From Pseudomonas neuropathica (GTDB taxonomy: Bacteria > Pseudomonadota > Gammaproteobacteria > Pseudomonadales > Pseudomonadaceae), in NCBI RefSeq assembly GCF_015461835.1, contig NZ_JACOPX010000007.1:62001-126000 (forward strand): a stretch of DNA of 64,000 nucleotides. The letters run 5' to 3'. This document shows, piece by piece, positions 1-9,286 of the stretch (the stretch's first letter is position 1; each line of letters starts with the position of its first letter). The notes beneath the pieces are model-generated. The model had not been told where the DNA came from. It searched no databases and saw only the letters and a list, made by a program, of their open reading frames with translations. The translations under genes and the position numbers were made by a program.

Positions 1-103
1 GCTGGGCGCTAAAGTACTGGCAGAAAGCGGTTTGAACATCATCGCGGCTACCAGCCTGACCGACGCTGCTCAACAAGTTGTCAAAGCTGCGGAGGGCAAA
101 TAA
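1..103 (+). CDS. sucC: Succinyl-CoA synthetase beta subunit, 3' end only
   Basis: The last 33 codons of a gene that enters from the left edge, read in the frame beginning at base 2 and ending [19 protein letters not shown]. The C-terminus and the position directly before sucD identify it as SucC, the ADP-forming beta subunit that pairs with SucD in the TCA cycle to convert succinyl-CoA to succinate with substrate-level phosphorylation. The stop TAA at 101-103 shares its final A with the sucD start (TAATG), so the two subunits are translationally coupled, which suits a complex with equal amounts of both. Confidence 0.93.
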
Positions 104-984
104 TGAGCGTCCTGATCAATAAAGACACCAAAGTTATCTGCCAGGGTATTACCGGTTCGCAAGGTAGTTTCCACACCCAGCAAGCCATCGAATACGGCAC
201 CAAGATGGTTGGCGGCGTAACTCCAGGCAAAGGCGGCACCGAGCACCTGGGTCTGCCAGTGTTCAACACCGTTAAAGACGCAGTAGAAGCCACTGGCGCT
301 ACCGCCTCCGTTATCTACGTTCCGGCTCCTTTCTGCAAAGATTCGATCCTGGAAGCGGCATTCGGCGGCATCAAGCTGATCGTCTGCATCACCGAAGGCA
401 TTCCTACCCTGGACATGCTGGACGCTAAAGTTAAGTGCGACGAGCTGGGCGTAGTCCTGATCGGCCCTAACTGCCCAGGCGTGATCACCCCAGGCGAATG
501 CAAGATCGGCATCATGCCAGGTCACATTCACTTGCCAGGCAAGGTCGGTATCGTTTCGCGTTCCGGCACCCTGACCTACGAAGCTGTCAAGCAGACTACT
601 GACGCCGGTTTCGGTCAGTCGACTTGCGTCGGCATCGGTGGTGACCCGATTCCGGGTTCGAACTTCATCGACATCCTGAAGCTGTTCCAGGAAGACCCGA
701 AGACCGAAGCGATCGTCATGATCGGTGAGATCGGCGGTTCGGCTGAAGAAGAAGCGGCTGCCTACATCAAGGCACACGTGACCAAGCCGGTTGTTTCCTA
801 CATCGCTGGTGTGACTGCTCCTCCGGGCAAGCGCATGGGCCATGCTGGCGCAATCATCTCTGGCGGCAAAGGCACTGCAGACGAGAAATTCGCTGCACTG
901 CAAGACGCAGGCGTGAAAACCGTGCGTTCGCTGGCAGACATCGGCAAGGCCCTGGCCGAGCTGACCGGTTGGGCTGTCAAGTAA
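103..984 (+). CDS. sucD: Succinyl-CoA synthetase alpha subunit
   Basis: A 293-residue protein of normal family length. SucD carries the CoA-binding Rossmann domain at the N-terminus ([19 protein letters not shown], about residues 14-32) and the phosphohistidine loop near the C-terminus. That active-site His is visible in [17 protein letters not shown], about residues 243-259. With SucC it forms the cytosolic TCA enzyme that couples succinyl-CoA cleavage to nucleotide phosphorylation. The start overlaps the sucC stop by one base. The gene is followed within 30 bp by a strong intrinsic terminator, so it closes its operon. Confidence 0.98.
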   Translation: MSVLINKDTKVICQGITGSQGSFHTQQAIEYGTKMVGGVTPGKGGTEHLGLPVFNTVKDAVEATGATASVIYVPAPFCKDSILEAAFGGIKLIVCITEGIPTLDMLDAKVKCDELGVVLIGPNCPGVITPGECKIGIMPGHIHLPGKVGIVSRSGTLTYEAVKQTTDAGFGQSTCVGIGGDPIPGSNFIDILKLFQEDPKTEAIVMIGEIGGSAEEEAAAYIKAHVTKPVVSYIAGVTAPPGKRMGHAGAIISGGKGTADEKFAALQDAGVKTVRSLADIGKALAELTGWAVK

Positions 985-1012
985 GCCTCGCGCTTAGCTG
1001 ACGCTTTACCAA

Positions 1013-1040
1013 ACAAAGGCCACCTTCGGGTGGCCTTTGT
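1013..1040 (+). terminator. Intrinsic terminator after sucD
   Basis: A 12-bp perfect stem (1013-1024 with 1029-1040) around a TTCG tetraloop, followed by CGTTTC. It lies 28 bases after the sucD stop. The 3' arm ends in TTTGT and supplies most of the U-rich stretch. Confidence 0.85.
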
Positions 1041-1304
1041 CGTTTCTGACATTCGCTGATTTATAGGCTTTCGCCCAATTACATGCAAAAACGCGACACA
1101 GAAACGTCGCGTATCGGATAGTTCGCCCTCTAACAGTGCGTTCGCACGACAAATTCGTTAGGCTAGCAGCCATTTTTGCGTCTGCCGCCCACAAGGCATG
1201 CAACGCGCTTTAAGGGTCAGTCCCATACGGATCGACAGCATTTCCCTAATTACACAGGGCAATCCCCCTCTAAATTCCGATTTCAGTAGTGTGGTATTAC
1301 CTTA

Positions 1305-2618
1305 ATGAAAGTTTTGAAAGGTCAGGACATCCTGGCACTTGGCTTTATGACATTTGCCCTGTTCGTTGGGGCTGGCAACATCATCTTCCCGCCGATCGTG
1401 GGCTTGCAGGCCGGACCTCACGTCTGGATGGCCGCGCTGGGCTTCCTGATCACTGCGGTGGGTCTGCCGGTGATCACCGTCGTTGCACTGGCCAAGGTCG
1501 GTGGGGCGATGGATGCCCTGAGCAGCCCGATCGGCAAGATAGCCGGCGGCATTCTGGCGGCGGCGTGCTACCTGGCGGTCGGCCCGTTGTTCGCCACCCC
1601 GCGTACCGCAACCGTATCGTTTGAAGTCGGTCTGGCGCCGCTCACTGGCGAAAGCCCGTTGGCACTGTTCCTCTACAGCTCGGTGTACTTCCTGCTGGTG
1701 TTCTTCATCTCGCTCTACCCTGGGCGGTTGCTGGACACCGTTGGCCGCTTCCTCGCGCCATTGAAGATCATCGCACTGGCGGTGCTCGGTATCGCGGCAT
1801 TCGCCTTGCCGGCGGGTGACATCGGCCAAGGTACGCCGGAATACGTGGCTGCACCGTTCTCCCAAGGCTTCATCAATGGTTACCTGACCATGGATACCCT
1901 GGGCGCGCTGGTGTTCGGCATCGTCATCGTTAACGCGATCCGCTCCCGTGGCGTCGAGTCGCCCGCGCTGATCACCCGTTACGCGATCATCGCCGGGCTG
2001 ATTGCCGGTGTCGGTCTGGCGCTGGTGTATGTCAGCCTGTTCCGCCTCGGTTCCGGCAGCCACGAAGTGGCGGTGGGCGCGACCAACGGCGCGGCGGTCC
2101 TGCATGCCTACGTGCAACACACCTTTGGTTCGCTGGGCAGCGGTTTCCTCGCGGTGCTGATCTCGCTGGCGTGCCTGGTGACAGCGGTCGGCCTGACCTG
2201 TGCTTGCGCTGAGTACTTCAGCCGTGTGCTGCCACTGTCCTACAAGACCCTGGTGATCATTCTGGCGGCGTTCTCGCTACTGGTGTCCAACCTGGGCCTG
2301 ACCAAGCTGATTGCCTTCTCGATCCCGGTGCTGACCGCGATCTACCCGCCGTGCATCGTGCTGGTGGCGCTGAGCTTCTGCAAAGACTTCTGGCATGAGC
2401 ACGGCCGCATTCTTGGTCCGGTGATGCTGGTATCGTTCGTGTTCGGCACCATCGACGCGTTGAAAGGCGCCGGTCTGGCCGACTGGATGCCATCGCAGCT
2501 GTCCCACCTGCCGCTGAGCGAGCAGGGCCTGGCATGGCTGGTGCCCTGTGTGATGACCCTGGTGGTCGCAGTAGTTTGCGATCGCATGCTGGGCAAGCGC
2601 AGCGAAGCGGTTGCCTGA
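1305..2618 (+). CDS. brnQ: Branched-chain amino acid carrier of the BrnQ family
   Basis: A 437-residue, very hydrophobic protein with about twelve membrane segments. The N-terminal [21 protein letters not shown] signature (residues 9-29) is typical of BrnQ carriers, which import leucine, isoleucine and valine by cation symport across the inner membrane. The ATG at 1305 has no clear Shine-Dalgarno sequence (upstream GTGGTATTACCTTA), yet the family N-terminus begins exactly here. The 320 bases between sucD and this gene hold the sucD terminator and presumably the brnQ promoter. I see no other gene in that gap. A terminator follows the stop. Confidence 0.93.
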   Translation: MKVLKGQDILALGFMTFALFVGAGNIIFPPIVGLQAGPHVWMAALGFLITAVGLPVITVVALAKVGGAMDALSSPIGKIAGGILAAACYLAVGPLFATPRTATVSFEVGLAPLTGESPLALFLYSSVYFLLVFFISLYPGRLLDTVGRFLAPLKIIALAVLGIAAFALPAGDIGQGTPEYVAAPFSQGFINGYLTMDTLGALVFGIVIVNAIRSRGVESPALITRYAIIAGLIAGVGLALVYVSLFRLGSGSHEVAVGATNGAAVLHAYVQHTFGSLGSGFLAVLISLACLVTAVGLTCACAEYFSRVLPLSYKTLVIILAAFSLLVSNLGLTKLIAFSIPVLTAIYPPCIVLVALSFCKDFWHEHGRILGPVMLVSFVFGTIDALKGAGLADWMPSQLSHLPLSEQGLAWLVPCVMTLVVAVVCDRMLGKRSEAVA

Positions 2619-2661
2619 TGTTGTCTGACCCGCCAAAAGCGGGTCTTCAACGCTTAAACAG

Positions 2662-2693
2662 AAATGCCCCGTATCAATCGATACGGGGCATTT
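2662..2693 (+). terminator. Intrinsic terminator after brnQ
   Basis: A 13-bp stem (AAATGCCCCGTAT, 2662-2674, with 2681-2693) around a six-base loop, running into TTTTTT from 2691. It lies 44 bases after the brnQ stop. Confidence 0.88.
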
Positions 2694-2756
2694 TTTATGC
2701 GCCTCAGGCAGTGTCTTTTTCCCTAGGCTAACGTCGAAGGGTTGCCGAAGTCCTAA

Positions 2757-2792
2757 TGTGGGAGCGAGCCTGCTCCGGGCGGCGCTCCCACA
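2757..2792. repeat. Degenerate REP element
   Basis: The 10-bp ends TGTGGGAGCG (2757-2766) and CGCTCCCACA (2783-2792) are inverted, and the left arm continues AGCCTGCTCC. This is a diverged single copy of the REP family seen complete at 24868-24957 and 28961-29062. It lies just before the DUF599 gene. Confidence 0.7.
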
Positions 2793-2821
2793 GGTAGCAT
2801 CCATACTCCACAGGGAATTGC

Positions 2822-3559
2822 ATGTCGTTCATCCAAGCCAACCTGATCCACCTGCTCGCCGCCGTCTGGTTTGTCATCTGCTGGGGCGGTTACACCCGTT
2901 ATGCCGGCTGGAAAGCCCGCGACACAGCGTGTCTGGCCAGTGTGCTGCACCTGTACCGCGAGGACTGGATGCGCCGTATGTTGCTGCGTGACAACCGCAT
3001 CGCCGACGCCAGCGTGATTGGCAATCTTGAACGCAACGCCTCGTTCTTCGCCTCAAGCACATTGATTATTCTCGCCGGCATTCTCACCGTGCTTGGCGCG
3101 TCAGAGCGGGCGGTTTCGTTGCTGGCGGACATCCCGATGGTGCAACAGGCGTCGCAGGGCATGTCGGAGATCAAGTTGCTGTGTCTGGCGATGGTGTTCG
3201 TTTACGCCTTTTTCACCTTTAGCTGGTGTATGCGCCAGTACAACTTTGCCGCCGTTCTGGTGGGGTCGGCGCCGATGATTGGCGAGCGGCAGGTGACGGA
3301 GCAGGAGCGTAAGGCCTTCGCCTTACGGGCGGCGCGAGTGATTTCGATGGCTGCCAACCAGTTTAACTTCGGCTTGCGTTCCTACTACTTCGGCATGAGC
3401 ATGCTGGCCTGGTTTGTCAGTCCATGGCTGTTCATGCTGATGAGTGCCGGCGTCGTGGTGGTTCTGTATCGCCGGGAGTTTCATTCCGACGTTCTCGATG
3501 TCATGGTCTATACCCCTACAGAAGCCCCCCTTCCCGAAACAAACAGAGAGGTCGCTTGA
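2822..3559 (+). CDS. DUF599 family membrane protein
   Basis: A 245-residue inner-membrane protein with about four hydrophobic segments: near residues 8-22, 75-93, 113-135 and 185-215. The segment GYTRYAGWKARDTACLASVLHLYREDWMRRMLLRDNRIAD and the stretch NLERNASFFASSTLIILAG match my recollection of DUF599 proteins, which have no established function. The stop overlaps the start of the next gene (ATGA at 3559-3562), so the two are probably co-transcribed and translationally coupled. Confidence 0.85.
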   Translation: MSFIQANLIHLLAAVWFVICWGGYTRYAGWKARDTACLASVLHLYREDWMRRMLLRDNRIADASVIGNLERNASFFASSTLIILAGILTVLGASERAVSLLADIPMVQQASQGMSEIKLLCLAMVFVYAFFTFSWCMRQYNFAAVLVGSAPMIGERQVTEQERKAFALRAARVISMAANQFNFGLRSYYFGMSMLAWFVSPWLFMLMSAGVVVVLYRREFHSDVLDVMVYTPTEAPLPETNREVA

Positions 3560-3960
3560 TGAGTATTCCGTTCTGGTGTGTGTTTATCAGTGCGCTGTTG
3601 ATCTATATCGCGCGTATGCCGGTAGGCAAGGCGATGAAAGAGCAGGGTGGTTACAACAATCACCTGCCGCGTCAGCAACAGGCGCAATTGACCGGTTACG
3701 GCGCGAGGGCGCTGGCGGCGCATCAGAACAGCATCGAAGCATTCATATTGTTTGCCGTGGGTGTGCTGATGGCGCATACCACACAAACTGCAGGTTGGCT
3801 GATTGATACATTGGCGATCATCTTCGTTATCGCGCGGATCCTCTACTTGTGGTTTTACCTGGCTGACCTGCCCAAGCTGCGCAGTCTGGCCTGGATAGTT
3901 GGCGTATTGTGTTCGCTGTTGCTAATGATTAGTCCGACTTTTAGAACTGTCTTGCTCTAA
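3559..3960 (+). CDS. MAPEG family membrane protein
   Basis: A 133-residue protein with four predicted membrane helices. The motif GARALAAHQNSIEAFILF (about residues 49-66) is the hallmark of MAPEG proteins, the superfamily of membrane-associated eicosanoid and glutathione metabolism enzymes. Bacterial members of this size have no agreed substrate. The start chosen is the ATG overlapping the DUF599 stop. A longer reading from 3424 lies inside the upstream gene and is rejected. A strong terminator follows. Confidence 0.85.
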   Translation: MSIPFWCVFISALLIYIARMPVGKAMKEQGGYNNHLPRQQQAQLTGYGARALAAHQNSIEAFILFAVGVLMAHTTQTAGWLIDTLAIIFVIARILYLWFYLADLPKLRSLAWIVGVLCSLLLMISPTFRTVLL

Positions 3961-3986
3961 GGCGGCTCTGGCGTTAATTCCCAGGC

Positions 3987-4019
3987 AAAAGAAAACCCGC
4001 ACTTGGCGGGTTTTCTTTT
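3987..4019. terminator. Bidirectional intrinsic terminator
   Basis: AAAAGAAAACCCGC (3987-4000) pairs perfectly with 4006-4019 around the loop ACTTG. The right flank is T-rich and the left flank A-rich, so it can end both the MAPEG transcript and the convergent lipoprotein transcript. Confidence 0.9.
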
Positions 4020-4038
4020 TTCTGCAGCAAAAAGCGAA

Positions 4039-4275
4039 TTATTGCTTCTTGGCAGCTTCTTCTTGTGCAGCAGCGTTCGATTCAGCCTGAGCTTTGGCAG
4101 CTTCGGCGTTTTCTTTCGCAGCGTCGTTCACTTTATCCTGAGCTTTGTTCATGTCCTGCTGAGCTTGTTCAGCATGTTGGTTGGCATCTTGAGCTTTGTC
4201 CTCGGATTTTTTATCGCAGGCAGCGAGACCGAGGGAAGCGGTCAACATCAAGGCAATAGCAAAAGTCTTACGCAT
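4039..4275 (-). CDS. Small Ala/Gln-rich lipoprotein
   Basis: A 78-residue protein starting at the ATG at 4275 behind AAGGAGA. It has a short basic start, a hydrophobic stretch and the lipobox LAAC (Cys about residue 20), followed by a hydrophilic tail rich in A, Q, K, E and D that should form a long helix or coiled coil (EDKAQDANQHAEQAQQDMNK). It resembles small envelope lipoproteins in general, but I cannot assign a function. A longer upstream reading from 4407 would bury the signal peptide and is not credible. Confidence 0.8.
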   Translation of the reverse strand: MRKTFAIALMLTASLGLAACDKKSEDKAQDANQHAEQAQQDMNKAQDKVNDAAKENAEAAKAQAESNAAAQEEAAKKQ

Positions 4276-4433
4276 GGGGTGTTTCTCCTTATGGAAAATA
4301 ACTACTGGCCTTAAGAACTCGGCGCTACAGGTTAAGTTCCTCATTTCTTTCAGATATATAAGTTTGTTTTTACACGGAACTTTTGCTGTTTTGCACACTA
4401 CTGGCAAAAGGCTCTAACGAGAGTAATTATCAT

Positions 4434-4910
4434 ATGGCCGAAAATCCCGTTTTTGAGCGTGCGACACGATTTCTCTCCGCGCTGCGCCACTGTCAGGTAC
4501 TCGGTTTGCAGGTGCACAGCGCCTCGGCCGAAGGGCTTACGGTGATCTTGCCGTACAGCGAAAAAATCGTCGGCAATCCCCGGACCGGAGTCATTCACGG
4601 CGGGGCGATTACTTCATTGATGGACACCGCCTGCGGGATGTCGACCCTGTGCGTGTTGCCCGAGTTCGAGGTGTGTCCGACCCTCGATCTGCGCATCGAT
4701 TACATGCACGCCGCCGAGCCGAACAAGGATGTGTATGGCTTTGCCCAGTGCTACCGAGTGACCACCGATGTGATATTCGCCCGAGGCTTCGCTTATCAGG
4801 ATGATCCCGAACAGCCCATCGCCCATGTGGTTGGCACCTTCATGCGCATGGGCAAGGGCCTTAAAGGCACCAAAGGTTTCGGCGGCGCGATCAAGGGAGA
4901 AAATCAGTGA
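4434..4910 (+). CDS. PaaI-type hotdog thioesterase, first of a pair
   Basis: A 158-residue single-domain hotdog protein. The helix-turn GVIHGGAITSLMDTACGMST (about residues 50-69) carries the HGG...D signature of PaaI/YbgC-like acyl-CoA thioesterases, which cleave acyl-CoA to free acid and CoA in the cytosol. The start at 4434 gives MAENPVFERA and avoids an implausible leader. The last bases overlap the next thioesterase gene (GTGA), suggesting a paired or heteromeric enzyme. The substrate cannot be read from the sequence. Confidence 0.85.
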   Translation: MAENPVFERATRFLSALRHCQVLGLQVHSASAEGLTVILPYSEKIVGNPRTGVIHGGAITSLMDTACGMSTLCVLPEFEVCPTLDLRIDYMHAAEPNKDVYGFAQCYRVTTDVIFARGFAYQDDPEQPIAHVVGTFMRMGKGLKGTKGFGGAIKGENQ

Positions 4911-5359
4911 TCGACGACCTCAAGAAACAATTGCAGCAGGCCCATGCAGAGGGTGATTACGCGCCGTTGCTGAAACTGATCCCGTACGCGGGGCTGATCG
5001 GTATCGAGTGTTCGCGAGTCGGTGATGAACTGTTATTCAAGCTGCCGGCGAACAAGGACAACATTGGTAACCCATTATTGCCGGCGATCCACGGCGGGGT
5101 GATTGCCGGATTCATGGAGCTGGCTGCTGCCCTGCATCTGTTGATTTTCACCGGTGCGCCTGGCGTGCCGAAGATTATCGACTTCTCCCTCGATTACCTG
5201 CGCGCCGGGCAGTTCCGCGATACCTGGGCCAAATGTCAGGTCTGCCGTCAGGGACGCCGCGTCGCCAACGTTGCGATCACAGCCTGGCAAAGCACTGAAA
5301 GCGAACCGATTGCCACCGCACGTGCGCACTTCAAAATCGAGGAGCCCTTGAAATCCTGA
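4907..5359 (+). CDS. PaaI-type hotdog thioesterase, second of a pair
   Basis: A 150-residue hotdog protein beginning with GTG inside the stop of the preceding gene. The active-site region reads [20 protein letters not shown] (about residues 60-79). HGG is kept, but the acidic residue is Glu where the partner has Asp. The fold is the same, yet the two proteins are only distantly alike, so this is not a recent duplication. The end of the gene carries a heat-shock-like promoter for htpG (5347-5373). Confidence 0.85.
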   Translation: MIDDLKKQLQQAHAEGDYAPLLKLIPYAGLIGIECSRVGDELLFKLPANKDNIGNPLLPAIHGGVIAGFMELAAALHLLIFTGAPGVPKIIDFSLDYLRAGQFRDTWAKCQVCRQGRRVANVAITAWQSTESEPIATARAHFKIEEPLKS

Positions 5360-5373
5360 ACAGCGCCCCAAAC
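5347..5373 (+). promoter_or_regulatory. Candidate sigma-32 promoter of htpG
   Basis: CTTGAAA (5347-5353), a 12-base spacer, then CCCCAAAC (5366-5373), close to the RpoH consensus of CTTGAAA and CCCCAT-like boxes. It sits in the 3' end of the second thioesterase gene, about 70 bases before the htpG start. htpG is a classical heat-shock gene, which supports the reading. The spacer is about one base shorter than usual. Confidence 0.55.
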
Positions 5374-5441
5374 TCACAAGACAACCCGCCGTCGACCATT
5401 TCGGGTCGCGGCCACTGCCATCTGATTGGAGTTTGATGACC

Positions 5442-7346
5442 ATGAGTGTGGAAACTCAAAAGGAAACCCTGGGCTTCCAGACCGAGGTAAAGCAACTGCT
5501 GCACCTCATGATCCATTCGCTGTATTCCAACAAGGAAATTTTCCTTCGCGAATTGATCTCGAACGCCTCTGACGCTGTCGACAAGCTGCGCTTCGAAGCC
5601 CTGGCCAAGCCAGAGTTGCTCGAAGGTGGCGCTGATCTGAAAATCCGTGTGAGCTTCGACAAGGACGCCAAGACCGTCACCCTCGAAGACAACGGTATCG
5701 GCATGAACCGTGACGATGTGATCACCCACCTGGGGACCATCGCCAAATCCGGCACTGCCGATTTCATGAAGAACCTCTCGGGCGATCAGAAGAAAGATTC
5801 GCACCTGATCGGCCAGTTCGGTGTGGGCTTTTACTCTGCCTTCATCGTTGCTGACCAGGTTGATGTGTACTCCCGTCGCGCCGGCACGCCGGCCAGCGAA
5901 GGCGTGCACTGGTCGTCGAAAGGTGAGGGCGAGTTTGAAGTCGCCACCATCGAAAAACCAGAACGTGGTACCCGCATCGTCCTGCACCTGAAAGCCGCTG
6001 AAGACGAGTTCGCCGATGGCTGGCGTCTGCGCAACATCATCAAGAAGTACTCCGACCACATTGCTTTGCCGATCGAACTGCCGAAAGAAGCGGCAGCAGC
6101 AGAAGGCGAAGAAGCACCAGCCGTTGAATGGGAAACCGTCAACCGCGCCAGCGCCCTGTGGACCCGTCCGCGCACTGAAGTGAAGGATGAGGAATACCAG
6201 GAGTTCTACAAGCACATCGCTCACGACTTTGAAAACCCGCTGGCCTGGAGCCACAACAAAGTCGAAGGCAAGCTCGAATACAGCTCGCTGCTGTACGTGC
6301 CGGCCCGCGCACCGTTCGACCTGTACCAGCGTGAAGCGCCGAAAGGCCTGAAACTGTACGTGCAACGCGTGTTCGTTATGGATCAGGCCGAGTCGTTCCT
6401 GCCGCTGTATCTGCGTTTCATCAAAGGCGTGGTCGATTCCAACGACCTGTCGCTGAACGTGTCGCGCGAAATCCTGCAGAAAGACCCGATCATCGATTCG
6501 ATGAAGACCGCGCTGACCAAGCGTGTGCTCGACATGCTGGAAAAACTGGCGAAAAACGAGCCTGAGCAATACAAAGGCTTCTGGAAGAACTTCGGTCAGG
6601 TCATGAAAGAAGGCCCGGCAGAAGACTTTGCCAACAAAGAGAAAATTGCCGGTCTGCTGCGTTTTGCATCGACCAATGGCGACGACGGCGAGCAGATCGT
6701 CGGTCTGGCCGACTACCTGGCACGTGCCAAGGAAGGTCAGGACAAAATCTACTACCTCACCGGCGAAACCTACGCGCAGGTCAAAAACAGCCCGCACCTG
6801 GAAGTCTTCCGCAAGAAAGGCATCGAAGTGCTGCTGCTGACCGACCGCATCGACGAGTGGCTGATGAGCTACCTCAGCGAATTCGACGGCAAGACTTTTG
6901 TCGACGTGGCGCGCGGTGACCTCGATCTGGGCAATCTGGACTCGGAAGAGGACAAGAAAGCTGCAGAAGAAGTCGCCAAGTCCAAAGAAGGTCTGGTTGA
7001 GCGTCTGAAAACCGCGCTGGGCGATTCCGTGGCTGAAGTCCGCGTATCGCATCGTCTGACCGACTCGCCGGCCATTCTGGCCATCGGCGAGCAGGACCTG
7101 GGTCTGCAAATGCGTCAGATCCTCGAAGCCAGCGGTCAGAAGGTGCCGGATTCGAAGCCGATCTTCGAATTCAACCCAAGCCACCCGCTGATCGAGAAGC
7201 TCGATGGCGAGCAGAGCGAAGAGCGTTTTGGCGACCTGTCGCACATTCTCTTCGACCAGGCAGCCCTGGCTGCCGGCGACAGCTTGAAAGATCCGGCCGC
7301 TTATGTGCGCCGCCTGAACAAGCTGCTGGTTGAACTGTCGGTTTAA
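5442..7346 (+). CDS. htpG: Molecular chaperone HtpG (Hsp90)
   Basis: A 634-residue Hsp90. The N-terminal GHKL ATPase domain shows [14 protein letters not shown] (about 34-47), DNGIGM (about 83-88) and [11 protein letters not shown] (about 124-134), followed by the middle and C-terminal dimerisation domains. It is the ATP-driven cytosolic chaperone for client refolding. Among the in-frame starts, ATG 5442 is preferred because GGAG at 5428-5431 lies 10 bases upstream and because [20 protein letters not shown] matches the family start. TTG 5433 and ATG 5436 are too close to that site. A terminator follows. Confidence 0.97.
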   Translation: MSVETQKETLGFQTEVKQLLHLMIHSLYSNKEIFLRELISNASDAVDKLRFEALAKPELLEGGADLKIRVSFDKDAKTVTLEDNGIGMNRDDVITHLGTIAKSGTADFMKNLSGDQKKDSHLIGQFGVGFYSAFIVADQVDVYSRRAGTPASEGVHWSSKGEGEFEVATIEKPERGTRIVLHLKAAEDEFADGWRLRNIIKKYSDHIALPIELPKEAAAAEGEEAPAVEWETVNRASALWTRPRTEVKDEEYQEFYKHIAHDFENPLAWSHNKVEGKLEYSSLLYVPARAPFDLYQREAPKGLKLYVQRVFVMDQAESFLPLYLRFIKGVVDSNDLSLNVSREILQKDPIIDSMKTALTKRVLDMLEKLAKNEPEQYKGFWKNFGQVMKEGPAEDFANKEKIAGLLRFASTNGDDGEQIVGLADYLARAKEGQDKIYYLTGETYAQVKNSPHLEVFRKKGIEVLLLTDRIDEWLMSYLSEFDGKTFVDVARGDLDLGNLDSEEDKKAAEEVAKSKEGLVERLKTALGDSVAEVRVSHRLTDSPAILAIGEQDLGLQMRQILEASGQKVPDSKPIFEFNPSHPLIEKLDGEQSEERFGDLSHILFDQAALAAGDSLKDPAAYVRRLNKLLVELSV

Positions 7347-7357
7347 CCAAGTTGCAG

Positions 7358-7383
7358 AAAAACCCGCTTCGGCGGGTTTTTTC
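7358..7383 (+). terminator. Intrinsic terminator after htpG
   Basis: AAAAACCCGC (7358-7367) pairs with GCGGGTTTTT (7372-7381) around TTCG, ending in a run of six T. It lies 11 bases after the htpG stop. Confidence 0.9.
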
Positions 7384-7414
7384 ATTCTGGTGTTTAGCAA
7401 ATCAGGAGTCAGAA

Positions 7415-8143
7415 ATGAGCGAAGTCACTGTACGTTCCGTGGTCTATCAGATTGACGGCCAGCCTTATGAAGGTCGTCTGGCGTTCGACGCCGAGCATAA
7501 GGGCGCGCGTCCGGGTTTGTTGATGGCGCCGAACTGGATGGGCGTCAGCGCCAGTGCCGAAGAGATCGCCAAGTCGGTCGCGGCCAAGGGCTACGTGGTG
7601 TTGATCGCTGACGTTTACGGTCAGGCTGTGCGTCCGCAGAATGCTGATCAGGCCGGCGCGGCGATGATGCCGTTGAAGGATGATCGCGCGCTGCTGCGCA
7701 AGCGTATGCAAGCGGCGTTCGAGCAGTTGCAGACGCAGGGCGAAGCGGCGGTGGATACTTCGAAGCTGGCGGTGTTCGGCTTCTGCTTCGGTGGTTGCTG
7801 TGCGCTGGATCTGGCGCGCACCGGTGCGCCGGTGAAGGCTGCGGTGTCGTTCCACGGCACGCTGGATTCACCGAATCCTGCCGACGCGCAGAACATCAAA
7901 GGTTCGGTGCTGGTGCTGCACGGTGCTGCAGACCCGTTGGTGCCGAAAGAGCAATTGCCGGCGTTTGAAGACGAGATGAATGCAGCGAACGTCGATTGGC
8001 AGTTGCTGAGCTATGGCGGTGCGGTGCACTCGTTCACTGATCCGCATGCCAATGTGCCGGGCAAGATGATGTACGACGCGAAAACCGCGAAGCGCGCGTT
8101 CAAGTCGATGCATGATTTGCTGGATGAAGTGTTCAAGGGCTGA
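7415..8143 (+). CDS. Dienelactone hydrolase family protein
   Basis: A 242-residue alpha/beta hydrolase starting at ATG 7415 behind CAGGAG. The nucleophile elbow GFCFGGCCALDLA (about 119-131) carries the Cys nucleophile typical of dienelactone hydrolases in place of Ser. The expected Asp and His partners are in HGAADPLVP (about 169-177) and GAVHSFTDP (about 205-213). The founding enzymes open dienelactone rings in chlorocatechol breakdown, but housekeeping copies like this one, with no aromatic pathway genes nearby, have unknown substrates. It stands alone, with a repeat element after it. Confidence 0.88.
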   Translation: MSEVTVRSVVYQIDGQPYEGRLAFDAEHKGARPGLLMAPNWMGVSASAEEIAKSVAAKGYVVLIADVYGQAVRPQNADQAGAAMMPLKDDRALLRKRMQAAFEQLQTQGEAAVDTSKLAVFGFCFGGCCALDLARTGAPVKAAVSFHGTLDSPNPADAQNIKGSVLVLHGAADPLVPKEQLPAFEDEMNAANVDWQLLSYGGAVHSFTDPHANVPGKMMYDAKTAKRAFKSMHDLLDEVFKG

Positions 8144-8170
8144 AGCCTGAAAAGCAAAAGCCTGAAGAGC

Positions 8171-8358
8171 AAAAAGCCCCTCACCCTAACCCTCTCCCAG
8201 AGGGAGAGGGGACCGATTGGGGGATGCTTGAGGGTAACGCCGACCTGAAAGGGCTGTGCTGAATCCATAGTCGCCAAGACTTTTCAGGTCGATGTATGAC
8301 GCAAGACCCCTCACTCCAGCCCTCTCCCTCCGGGAGAGGGCTGGGGTGAGGGTGCTTT
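8171..8358. repeat. Composite palindromic element, copy 1
   Basis: The outer ends are inverted: AAAAAGCCCCTCACCCTAAC at the left and GGGTGAGGGTGCTTTTC at the right. Each end carries its own hairpin (CCCTCTCCC-GGGAGAGGG). Inside lie GCCGACCTGAAAG and its near-inverse CTTTTCAGGTCGATG. The same arrangement recurs at 12655-12840. The element fills the gap between the hydrolase and pirin genes and touches the pirin stop codon. Confidence 0.85.
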
Positions 8359-9225
8359 TCAGCGCGGTAACTCGATCCGCTCAACTTCCCCCGGCACCGT
8401 CGGCCAATCCCCGGCCGCCCATTTGCGCCGCGCCTCATCGATCGCCGCCGGATCGCTCGCGACAAAATTCCAGTTGATCCGCCGAGGCCCATCCAGCGGC
8501 GCGCCGCCAAAAACCACCGCGTGCACATCACTTTCGGCAAACAGACTTATCTCTTCCCCGGCCGGCAATACCGCCAGCGCATGCGGTTCAAGCGCTTCAC
8601 CGTTCAGTTGCGCATCCCCACTCAACACATAAACCGCCCGCTCTTCATGCTCGGTCGGAATCAGCAGGGTGGTCGCCGTTTGCATCTTCACTTCCGCATA
8701 CAGCGTAGGAGAAAGCACCGGTACCGGCGATTCCAGGCAAAAGCCCGACCCGGCAATCATGCGGATCTGTACACCAAGGTTATCGCTGACCGGCAAGGTC
8801 GCCGCCGGGTGATGGCTGTAATGCCCGGGACCTTGCTCGTGCTCCTTGGGCGAGGCCAGCCAGATTTGCAAACCGTGCATGGTGAAGCTTTGCTTCCACA
8901 GCGGCTCTGGCGTGCGCTCGACGTGCGCAATCGCGCTGCCGGCGGTCATCCAGCTGACATCGCCAGCGCCGACCACCTGATCGGAGCCGAGGCTGTCCTT
9001 GTGCAGGAGTTGGCCTTCAAACAAATAGGTGAGCGTCGACAGACCGATGTGCGGGTGCTGTCGGATGTTCATGCCTTTGCCCGTCGGATAAACCGTCTCG
9101 AGCATGTGATCAAAAAACACGAATGGCCCGACACTGCGGCATTTGGCTGACGGCAGCGGACGCAGAATCGGCTGGCCTTCGACGTCTTCGGCGCGCGGGC
9201 GGATGATCAGAGGTTGCGTGTCCAT
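8359..9225 (-). CDS. Pirin family protein
   Basis: A 288-residue bicupin. The N-terminal cupin shows HPHIGLSTLTYLFEGQLLHKD (about 58-78) and SAIAHVERTPEP (about 97-108), which supply the two-His plus His/Glu metal ligands of pirins. Pirins are cytosolic iron proteins, and some act as quercetin 2,3-dioxygenases or redox co-regulators. The role here is not determined. The downstream side is the composite repeat. The OsmC-type gene lies 61 bases upstream on the same strand, so the two may be co-transcribed. Confidence 0.9.
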   Translation of the reverse strand: MDTQPLIIRPRAEDVEGQPILRPLPSAKCRSVGPFVFFDHMLETVYPTGKGMNIRQHPHIGLSTLTYLFEGQLLHKDSLGSDQVVGAGDVSWMTAGSAIAHVERTPEPLWKQSFTMHGLQIWLASPKEHEQGPGHYSHHPAATLPVSDNLGVQIRMIAGSGFCLESPVPVLSPTLYAEVKMQTATTLLIPTEHEERAVYVLSGDAQLNGEALEPHALAVLPAGEEISLFAESDVHAVVFGGAPLDGPRRINWNFVASDPAAIDEARRKWAAGDWPTVPGEVERIELPR

Positions 9226-9286
9226 GGTGCATTCCAGGCTGAGCGGGTGATGCCAGAAGCATAACCCGCCGCTGGCATCAGGAGGA

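Noticed and set aside
5331..7400. A 689-codon open frame antisense to htpG
   Set aside because: It is the mirror of a conserved Hsp90 gene in GC-rich DNA, has no family resemblance and consists of low-information residues.
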